Shown: positions 50,101 to 62,100 of the stretch, in pieces
Layout of the letters: every line of letters begins with the position of its first letter
Position numbering within the stretch: the first letter of the stretch is position 1
Assembly: GCF_964355755.1 (NCBI RefSeq)
Contig: NC_092670.1
Span: 21,885,201 to 21,949,200, forward strand
DNA length: 64,000 bases
Direction of reading: 5' to 3'
From: Antedon mediterranea
Taxonomy: Eukaryota; Echinodermata; Crinoidea; Comatulida; Antedonidae
Notes under the pieces: model-generated
What the model saw: only the letters and a program-made list of their open reading frames with translations
What the model was told of the DNA's origin: nothing
Databases searched by the model: none
Made by a program: the position numbers and the translations under genes

Positions 50101-53100
50101 CAAAATAAACTCAAAGATGACAATTTCGAAAGATAATGAATTGAGCAAATAAATATAAGAATTTGAAGAGAATCTGGCACGTAGAAGCGCTGTGCGCGCT
50201 CTTTGAAATTTGTATAACTTTGACGAAAAAGATCAAAAAACTACTTTTTAACTTCATCTGGCCATATTTTAACGTCACAACATCCGATAGGCTTGGTTTT
50301 TATATGAATTCATATCTACATTTCATCAGCTTTCATAATAAATTATAATCATCAAGATAACCTTCAATTCTGAAGAGCTGTAAGATATTCAAATTTACGG
50401 CGAAGGTGAAATTACACGACCTACGTTATTAAGTTTTTACGCGTGATGACGTCATCAAAATGAAAATGTTGACAACATATGAGAAAGATAAATAATTAAG
50501 CAAGCACACACTGAAATTTGTGCAAAAATCGAGCTCAAATAGCGGAGATGCGCGCAATTGAATGTGATAACCTACACAAAACGGAAAAAAATCCTAATTT
50601 TTAAATTCAAGTGGCCATTTGATGACGTAATACTATTTTGTACGTCTAATGTGTATATACATTTATATCTACAACTCATTTGCTTCCATATTAAGTTAAA
50701 AAAATTGGGGGTCATCTTTCATTCTGAAGAGTTATATTCATTTTAAAAAGGCCCTACTTTTTACCATTTTTAGCACTTTTGTACAATTAATGTGCGCATT
50801 TTGTCATTTTTAACGTGCTCGTATAGCGTTATTTTAAGTCTGAATGGACTCAAAGTCGGAGATTGTACTAAGGATTATGAGTAGAATGTGATGTATACAT
50901 CAAATTTTATTTTTTACGCTTTTTAAAAATCCCGTGCGCAAAAATATATTTTTGCGCAGTAATTTTTTAAAACACGCAAATGGCCTATTTCATGCTCTAA
51001 ATTGATCAAAACTTAATTTTGAGCTTTTTAAAATTTTAACGCGCGATTTCACGTGCATAACCTTGAAACACGTAAGTTTTTATTTGTTAATATTTTTACC
51101 CTTCACCTGAAGTTTACGTATAGTGAATTTTATTGATATGTGATAAAGAGTTATGGAGATATGATTGATAATGTGATTTCACAAAATCGCGTATACGTGA
51201 CGTCACGGTTGAGTGATCACGCTGAAAAGCTTATTATGGCTAAGTTAAAGTATTTGAAAGACATTGTGAAATTTTTGTGATCATTGTTATTCAACTTTTT
51301 GAGATAATTGCTAAACAAAAAGTGTACAGAAAGAAGAATAATAACAATAATAACTAGAATTTAATTCGTCACTTTGACGAATTATAGGTGATCATTTTTA
51401 TCGCTTTACTGACATTAATATTTTTTAAACATGCACGTACGTTAACATACAATAGGAAAATGTTGATGTATACCATCCTGTTATACGCTTATAGTGCGGA
51501 GTTGTGCCTATTATGTGTCATATACAATATGTACAGTATATACTGTATATCTATATACAGTGTAGCATAGGTGAAATTACGGGACCCACATCATGTTCAA
51601 ATTTTTTGGTATGATGGAATTATCAAAATAAACTCGAAGATGACAATTTCGAAAGATAATGAATTGAGCAAATAAATATAAGGATTGGAAGAGAATTTGA
51701 CACGTAGAAGCGTAATGCACGCTCTTTGAAATTTGTATAACTTTGACTAAAGAAATTTAAAAACAACGTTTTAACTTCAACTGGCCATATGATAACATCA
51801 CAACATCCGATAGGCTTAATTTTTATATGAATTCATATCTACATTTAATCAGCTTTCATAATAAATTATAATCTTCAAGGTCACCTTTAATTCTGAAGAG
51901 CTATAACATATTCAAATGTATGGTGTAGCTGAAATTACACGACCTTGGTTATTAAAGTTTTTACACATGATGACGTCATCAAAATAAAAATGTTGACAAC
52001 TCTTGAGAAAGATAATTAATTGAGCAAGCACATACTAAAATTTCGGCGAAAATCGGGCTCAAATAACGGAGATGCGCTCTATTGAATGTGATAACCCACA
52101 CAAAAAGATAAAAATTACTAATTTTTAAATTGAAGTGGCCATTTGATGACGTCATACCATTTTGTACGTCTAATGTGTACATGAATATGTATCTACATCC
52201 CAATGGCTTCCCGAATAAGTTAAAAAAATTGGGGGTCACCTGCCATTCTGAAGAGTTATATTCATTTTAAAAAGGCCTTATTTTTCACCATTTTCAGCAC
52301 TTTGATGCAATTAATTTGCGCATTTTGTTATTTTTAACCTGCTCGTATAGCGTTATTTTCAGTCGGAACCTACTCAAATTTGGTGAATGTACTAAGGATG
52401 GTGAGTAGAACGCGATTTGTATAAAAAAATTGCAATTTTTACGCTTTGTAAGTATCGCGCGCGCAAAATATTTTTTTTGCGCAGTAATTTTTTGAAACAC
52501 GCAAATGGCCTAATTCATGCTCTAAATTGATTAAAACGTAATTTTGAGCTTTTTAAATTTTTACTGCGCGATTCCACACGCATGACCCTACGTGCGCGCG
52601 CATTTTTACTTGCTAATATTTTTACCCTTGACCTGAAGTTTACGTGTAGTGAATTTCATAAATATGTGATAATAAATTATGGATATATGATTGATAATGT
52701 GATTTCACAAAATGGCGTATACGTGACGCCACGGATGAGTGATCACGCTGAAAAGCTTATTATGGCTAAGTTAAAATATTTGAAAGACATTGTGAATTTT
52801 TTGTGATCATTGCTATTCAACTTTTTGAGATAGTTGACGAACAAAAAGTGTACAGAAAGAAGAATAATAATAACAATAAAGATTTTGTACAATAACAATA
52901 GGTGATCATTTTATTCTAAATGATCACCTAATAAAGATTTTGTACAATAACAATAGGTGATCATTTTATTCTAAATGATCACCTAATTATATAAAAGGAC
53001 TATGGGAAAATAGTGGAATTACGTTTAATGGTTGTGGTGCTCTTCCACTTATCCATAGGTTTTGGGTTCAAATCTAGTAAGATCTCCTTGGAATTAAGAA

Positions 53101-56100
53101 ATGTCTTTTTAGAACCTACCCTACCCCAATTTCAATGTTCCTTTAATATGGGTGTCAAAAGGAAGAGTTCTTTTGTTTTATAGATTTAATGGCTAGATTT
53201 TAGTTACAAACAATAATGTGGTTTCAAATACAGAGGAACCCAACAAAGTTATAAATAACAATGTATATTTTAAGGTTAGACAATGTTGCCTTATATGAAA
53301 AATATGTTCAACTCTATAAAACCATATGTATACCTTTATAACTCCAGCTAGTTCCTTCCTTACGACTATTGAATTCTGGGTAAAACGCCATAGCTGAAAT
53401 AAAACGTTTAAAATTGTATATAATATAGAAATCAATCAATAGTTAACTGCTTCGGTGCCGAATAAAACTTTAAAATCAAAAATTTGATTGTAAAAGTCAG
53501 GCGGTATAAAGAGAGATTGAATGAACAAACTAAAATAAAAAGACGGTACTTAAATTTTATGTTATTATAAAATTTCAAACAAAGTGCACATGATCGTGAA
53601 AAATACCAGCATTTGTTTGATGAAATCAGAACTTGTAATAAAATAAAAAAAATAAATAAAAAGAGTTAAAGTTTTCAAGGACTGTATGTAGAAAATGTTA
53701 CTTTAGAAGTCATGTTGAGGGTAAGAATTGTTTAAAGTTTTTTAAGACAATGATGGTAAAAATCTATGCAGTGGCGGATCTAGGATTTTGATATAGGAGC
53801 CCAGGACCTACAAGTAGTGAAAGTGAAGTGCTGAACTTAATTTGATGTCCTTTCTTTTGCATTACTTTTTGTAAAATTTAGAGGTGCCGGGCCGGCTGGG
53901 CCCTCTTGAATCTGCCCCTGTTATGCTTAAATTAAAATTATTTAACATTTAGAATTAGAACTGTTAAAAGTTTAGTATTTTCTGTGGTTATATGCACAGC
54001 AGCTGTGTCTATAGTGACAGACAATTGTACTACAGTATATAACAGCTTTTTGCAACAGGTGAATAGGTTCCCTCCTCAGCCAATGGTCCTTAAGTTACCC
54101 TAAATAAAATGACCAACCACCTTCAATTTTCAAGTTCATTAGATCTATAGTACACTATGATAGCATAACAAAACAAAGGATTTCAGTTGTATACATTATA
54201 TAACTTTCAAGAATGTTTTTTTTTTCTTTATATTTAAATGTTTTAAATATTAAATGTATATTTTGGTTTGGGCTATTTAGGATTATTCATGGCTGTCTTA
54301 TCCAAAACTGGATGTGTGATGTTCCTGAATATGGTAGTAAAATGCCCAAATATGGTAGTGATATGACATCATCATGTCTATAGGCACATTACATTTTTTT
54401 GTCACATAAAGTTTGATAGCGTAGACAAAGCTTAATACTTGTTACCTATACACCTTATCGTAGTAGTTTTGGTTTGATAACAATTTTGCAATATTAACAA
54501 AAAACACACAAACTTCTAATCTTATCAAAGGATTTATTTTTTTGTTTGTTGGTCTTTAATGATACAATATAAAAAAAAATAATAATAAATCACTCACAGT
54601 AAAATCACAAGATGGTTTTGATTTTAATATAAGTTTATGTGTTGGGGCAACAACCAATCATAAGGCTACTAAAAACAATAATATTGTATATATTTTTATT
54701 GATGTTATTTTTTCTCAATCATAAATAATTTTCCTGTATGTGAATGGATGTACCAAATGCAAGGAATAAACCTTGATATAGTGGCCTTAAGCTTAGAAAT
54801 TGCTTCACGAATTGAATCCTAGTGAAGATATACTAATTGTTAAAACAGATTAGAGATTTAGTAGTTATCTATTTTACCAGTTGTTACAACATACCATATA
54901 GTCTCGTCCTCTGCACAGAATATCAGCAGCAATGCCTGTTAGTGGACTGGTTGTATCTTTAGGGTAGAGTACTTCACTATGGAAACAAAAGCCAGATCAT
55001 CATCAATTCCAAAAAGATGTATTGTAACTAATTTTCTAAATAAATTAGTTTTTTAAATTAATTTTAAATGAGTGGATGAAAGTTTGATAAAAGATGGGAG
55101 TTCATTAACATACCTTTTTACAACCCAGCATCCTTGAACTAACACAGCCACCGTCTGTAAGGTTTTAATAACAGATGTTGAGTCGGGGGAACCATGCAAA
55201 AACCTCTGAAGGTCGCTGAACCTCAGTAACTTAGCTGGCAAACAAAAAAAAACAATTGTGTTAATATACTTTTTTACATACTAGTGAATTAAAAAGTTCA
55301 TAACACTAACAGGTCAGATTATATTTTTTACAAAAGAGTAACCAATACTCTTTTCCTCATCCTTTGGAAGGAACATTAAGATGTTGGTACTGCATACATA
55401 AATCTATAGGTATACACTAAAAAATGTTTAATTAATGGTGTGCAGCATACATAGTATAGCTTTAAAAAAAACAAAAAACTAACCATTTACTAATAGCAGA
55501 CGAACTTGGTCAGCCAATCCCAATTCCTGAAGCTGTACAAGAGAAAGTTCTTCATTGTTGGATTGTTTTTCTGGCTGTGATAACAATGTTGACAAATAAT
55601 CTCTGGAAAGAAGAAGTAAAAACTTATTTATGTTGCATTTAATTATTAATTTAATTAATGTTGTAATTACCAAACAAACATCTAGTTCTCTGCTCTGCTA
55701 TAAAGTTAGATTGTTTTAGTATTTGTTCAAACTTCCTCTGTACATTTTTGTACACAATTCGTTTTTCTATTGGATGAATAAATTAAATCAAGATATCTTA
55801 TACCGACACACTCAAATTTAGAGTACCTAAAAAAAATGATCGTATAATTGTGTCTCCTGTACACTGTATGTTCCAAATTGGATTTCACGTTGCAGTCAGT
55901 AGTACGGTGTATAACTTCATTTAAATTTCTTTTTCTACATAAATAGTACAACATTTCATACAATTCTAACTAAATTTAATCGAAATATTACAGTGTTTCA
56001 TTTTAAGTAACTGAATTCAATCACAAATCCCATTAATCTCTTACTTATAAAAGAAACTTAGTTATGAAAACGAAAACATTTCTTTTTTATGCTTTATATA

Positions 56101-59100
56101 TATCGTTTTCAATTTCATAAAAAAATATTAAAACTGTGTTATTAATTGCATGTTATTTGGTTTAGAAATGCTTATAATTGGTTCTCATTTCCAAACTATT
56201 TTCTTGTAATTGAATATCACATTTTAAAAATGTTTTAAATCATTTCAATTTTAAATTTGGAATTTTCAAAGCTGTAGATATAGTCAAGTCAATAACAGCA
56301 AATGATGAATATTATTTAAAGAGAAATTCACATCTTAATTCTGTCATTTTTTAGGTGAATTTTAAAAACCAATATGTTTTGCATCATCAAATTCATTTAT
56401 GGATATGAATAAGAATTTCACGCTTTATCGATTTGAACTAGTTATAAATTTTAAACCGTGTTCCATTTTGCGGCTCGACATGACAAAATGCATTTAAATG
56501 TCAAACTAGAAATGTATAATGGTAAAATAGAAGCATCTTTTTTTAATCATTAATCATGAGTTTCACAATTCAATGTTTCTAGTATTAACCAAGATATTTA
56601 GTGGTGCTTTAGGTTGCTGTTGCTTTTGAATATCAGGGTTCTGGGTTCAAAGCTGGTTCAAGTCAGCAATTTTTGGAAGCCAAGATAGCATTCTAAAGTG
56701 TTATGGCTGAATACTTTTAACTTGTTTTAATTTGCTATTTGTAATCGATCCCTTTAATTTCTACAGTATCATAGACAAGTTCTATGATACAGTGTCATAT
56801 ATGTATCTCATGTATCATTGGTCTAAAGCCTATCATAATGCGGAGCCACATGTGATACATATGTGTTACTGTATTACAGAATTTTCCTATGATACAGTAC
56901 ATAATGCCCTACGTGAAGGGATTTGGGTGTTATTTGGAAAACAACATTTCCATTAAGATGTTTAAAAAATAGGGGTGTCTCAGAGAGGTTTAGAAAAAAG
57001 GGGTGATTGTGTATAATAATTATTTGAAAATATCTGTTGATTTATTCATTCAGTGCTGCTTTGAAAAGGACTCAATCCAATTTAATCAAATCAAAAAGTG
57101 AAAGAAATATTAATTATTAAATCTAACAAATGCAAAATTGTGCAAAAAATGTAATTAAAAAACAATCTGTTGTAATAAAACTGTAAAATGATATAAATTA
57201 TTAAAAACAATTTGATAAATTTAAATGCAGCATTACGTGAAGAGTTTTATAAAAATGGTAAATCTATCTAAAGTGTTGGGTCACGTACACGTGAACTAAC
57301 ACTTGTACAACCTAATAAATTTACTATATTACAGTGATGGGTATTGCAATTTTATTGAATTTAATATTCTATATGCTGTATCATCTTTGGTGTATATATT
57401 ATTATATTAGTACACGCAATAGTTAATACAGGAAGTCAGCTTCTATGAAACTTTTCTTTTACATTTAAAACCTTTTTATTTTGTAATTAATGCCAGTAAA
57501 TATAAAATTAAATCACATATAGGTGACATACACATACAAATGTTAGGTTTGAATTCTTCTAACATCAGTTTATACTCAACTATATGTATCAAATTACACA
57601 AAGTTTTAAGTCTTGTCTACACTATCAAACTTTGTGACAAAAAAAAAGTGATGTGCCCATATATGGACACGATAATGTCATATCACTACCATATTTGGAC
57701 ACATCACACTTTTTTTGTCAAACTAGTTTGATAGTATAGACAGAGTGTATATACAGTATGATGTCATTGGGAGTGGAGTCGTTTTATCACGATAACAAAT
57801 GCATTAGATAGGATTTGTACCTAGGATACAGATATTGATAGGCAAAAATACATGGTCATTGGGTGAAAGTCTATGGTGACTACTCAATCTGTCCCGTATC
57901 AGAATACTAAAAATCTCACTGTTTTATCATGTTTGCTTTTCTACACAGACCTAGAGTTGAAAGTTCAAACTTTCTTTTTTAATTTGTGTTATCAACCTAT
58001 CAACCTTACCTGTGAGATAAGTAGAGTTGGGACACTTCTTGTCCTTCTGTCTGGCATAACAACTCGTTCCGATCAGTGGCACTCTCCTTACTCTATGCAA
58101 ACACATGAAATACTAGTTAAAATATCAACACAAAAAATGATAACAATAACTAGAATCTAATAACAATAGGATTCATAGCCATATGCCATCAAATATCAAC
58201 TGACAGGTTATATATATATATCATATATTAATATTCTGTCAAAAATAGATATCAAAGGAAATTTCATTTTAGCAGTCAAAAGGGGGAGAGCATCTGGATA
58301 TACCCTAGCTGGGTAGAAATACAACATCAAGGAGCTATGTTTTTTTTTAAAGATGTCTGACCTTGTTGTCAGGAGCAATGATGGCAGTTCTATTATTGTG
58401 TTACCCTTAAAAAGAACTCACATCACTTGTCTGATATTCAACGGTAGTCCACGCCTCTTGCGCCCTCTTTTCTTCAATATACTGGTAAGACGCTTCTCTA
58501 CGCGCCTTTGATTCCTCCGTCTCTGCTCGAATGTAGCGAACTGTCACTGCTTTCGGTTTGGATTCTTCTTCCTCTTGTGAAGACTCACCTGTTATGTAAA
58601 AATAATTTCAGTTGCTGGAGTATTCTAAAGTTACTGCAGCAATTCAACTATTCACTTATTGTACTGCATTTACTGTTTTTCTTTTTTAATGTGCATTTAC
58701 TAATATTAATTACTTGTATTAATAATATGTCATGACATGAAATGATGATCGTGGTTTGTGGGGATGTACCATTGATGGAGAGGGTTTTTTTTCCAAGTTA
58801 TATCTCTATTTGATGAGAATAGGGTATTATTGGTTTATCCAAGTAAGCTAGGCACAAAATAGACCACTGTATTTGAATGAAAAAATGGTTTATAAGCAAA
58901 TTTCAGTTTCTTTTTATACACATTACCTTTTTTTTTTATTTTAGGCGTTATTATCTACATGATGTTGACCTTTGAAACAGCATTGTAAACAGATCTGCCT
59001 AAAAAAATTCCTTTGTAAATTTCAAGGTAATTAACCACACAATTGTAAAATAAAAACACTGGACCGATCAACCAATTGTAAATAAACACAGTTGATTTGC

Positions 59101-62100
59101 TGAGTTTTGGTCAATAAACACATCCTTTTGGTTCAAGTTTGTAAATAAAACATCTGATTGGGTAACCCTTTTTTTAATAAATTATCAGTTGATTGCCTGA
59201 TGTTTGGTTGCACAATCTGATTGGTCAACCGTTTAATTTGGAAATAAACAAATTTGATTAGGCAATTCACCTTCCATATCTAGTTTTTCTTGTTTCAATC
59301 TGTTGTCTGCTTTATCTAGATATTTGAAACTAGGTCGAAGTTGAACAATTCCATGAAGGGGCGTCAGGTGCAACTCACCTAGGGGGGAACAATAAACTGT
59401 TAGAGAATGTACAGGGAGGGGGAAAAGACATGTGGTAAAGGGGGAAATAAAAACAGGGCAATTAATGAAAGCTGAGCAATGTAGATCAAATAAGGTTTTA
59501 ATCTTTGTTTGAGAAAGTACATGCATCTCATAAATATAGACAAGATGGAAAAATAGGTCAAACATTCATCCTTAGGCAAAGAAGGGAGGAGGAACATGAA
59601 AAATAACGAAATCAATTCATTATGTAGAGTTGTGGTAGGACACTTAACTATCATACAGAACGGGTTCAATTCCTGAAAATGGAGGATAAGGCAGCATGGA
59701 AAGGAACTGACCACCTTATTAAAAAATTCCAATTCTTCTATGTTCAGAATGAATATGGGACATTACCAATACCAATACTTGAATACATTTTTTTTAAAGT
59801 TCTTTTTTTGTTTTAATTAGTGTTTATGTATGTAAATGCTTTAGTTATGTTTTGAATATTGATTTTGTACCTTCTTGTATGATACCAACTGCGTAGCGAT
59901 GTATCTCAGATGACATCACAGCCTGGGAGGACGTTAAAAAATGCCTATTCATGACTCCACTGAAACAAACATAACTTGAATCATTAGTACAACAAAGGGA
60001 GGAATTCTAATGTATTCATATTTTACAATATAATCTACATACCCATCTTACATACTTTCCTGGCACTAAAACTCTGCCTACACTATCAAACTTTATGTGA
60101 CAAAAAAAAAGTGATGTGCTCATATAATGGACATGATGATGTCATATCACTACCATATTTGGGCACATCACACTTTTTTTGATAGTATAAATACGTCAGC
60201 TTAAGAAATTTTAACGAAAACTATATTATCATCACAGAAAGAACCTTTAAAAATGCACCATTTTATTATGTACCATTGTAAACAAAATAAACAAGTCTCA
60301 AATATATATAATAATTTATCATACTTTTTGAAAACAGAAGTCTCGCCTGGAAAAGCGCCATCAACGTTACGAGCAATCTGTTCTCCTTTGCTTCTTGAAA
60401 AGTGTTTATCGGTTGTATCCAGAGCCAACTCCATCTCAATCTATTGGATGCAACATAAACATAATATATGTGGAAATGTTATTGCAACCTTTCATTTGTG
60501 TTCATAATGGGGTAGGGTGGGGAGGGTTAGTGGGGTATCAAAATGGCGGAAATTGTACTGGAAAGGGTTTTTTAACTACATTTGAACCTCCACGGGGATA
60601 GTATTGGGTGGGAGGAGGGTAGGGGTTATAGTCACTGTGGGGTGGATATATAGTTAGTTATGTGAATTAAACTGTTGTACAATGTTTATTTTGCACACTG
60701 AAAGATTTTTCATATTACTATATGCAAAGAAGATAACAAACCTAATACTGAAGGTCAGTCATTTAATTGGTGATGCATTTTATTTTATTCCAACCACAAA
60801 TGGTTATAACTTTCATACATAGGTATAGGTATTATGTTGCTAATTATAATTATGCTGTTTAATATGCTAATTATAGCTGATGCTAAGTATACTATGTTAA
60901 TTGAATCATGCTAATTATACTAATGCTGGTGTCAATTTAGTTTAGTAAGAACTTATTCAAATTAGCCACAAAACAAATTCTGTGGCATGTTTTAGCCTAG
61001 AATTTATTATTTTGGCACAAGATAACAACAGGTTTTGTGTCTTATTATTACAGCTAACTAGCCTACTGTACCATTATAAATAAAAGTTAAAGCAAACTCT
61101 TTGTTATTTCTAATAATATATAATTTAGGTCTTTGATTTTATCATTGTCAAAGACAAACATGAAATTGGGGTAAATATTTATCTGGTTACATAAACCGAT
61201 CACCTCGTTAATCACGTTACCAGTGATTAAACAATAACGTTGCAAAAATAAAACCGTTTTGTATTTTTTATCTCCAGTTTCAAAATGACCTCTTCAAAAT
61301 GTATTTCAGAATGTATTATCAAAGTCCCAGTGACCTTTTGGGTTTACTTAAGTGTTAGGCTTCAAGATCTGGACAGAAAAACAAACACCAGCCTGGTTAA
61401 TAGCCAACTGAGGGTATATAAAATCAGATTTTTATTGGCTTAAGATTTTAGCAGGCTTTTTATCATGTGTGTCAAAGATAAACAAAAGCCAGAGAGGTCA
61501 GTTTCTTTGTGTATTTTATTTTACCTTTTGCTGTTTTGGTTTGATTCTTACAAGTTCATGCTCAAGGTCATCGGGCATGGACGCTGGACGCACTGGATAC
61601 TGAAAATTAAAAATCACCAAAATAGTTTAAAATCATCATTTTATATTTAAATAATAACTGAATTTACACAATAAATAATATGATACATTTATTTATCAAG
61701 TCCAAAAAAGTAACAGTCAATAAATTTAACCACCAATCTACCCATGCAATTCAAAATAAATAAAGTACATTTTAATTAAAGTGCACAAAATATTTTCACT
61801 TTTATTTTGTCTATATATTTTATTGATATTAGTCCATAAACGCAATTGGCCTAAACTCAGTGTGGATAGAGTTGAAGCATCAACCTAAATAAAAACCATA
61901 TGCAACAGTTATATTCTTGACAGAGCTATTTTTACTTTCAAACCATAAAAATACAGTGTACAGATGTATATATCATTTCCACTTTAAATTTTTTATAAAA
62001 TGTATTATGATATTATTTATTTATTTAATGCATTGGTAAGGTAAACTACACGGTATTATTTATTGATTGAATGCATTACAACTTAGTGATGAACCTGGCT

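Larger units (their letters stand above)
55603..58009. other. Large POLR3E intron
   Basis: AT-rich. Contains a tRNA-like B box at about 56,640 ('gggttcaaagc'), the foldback element at 56,762-56,899 and a MITE at 57,609-57,747. I see no other structure. Confidence 0.6.
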
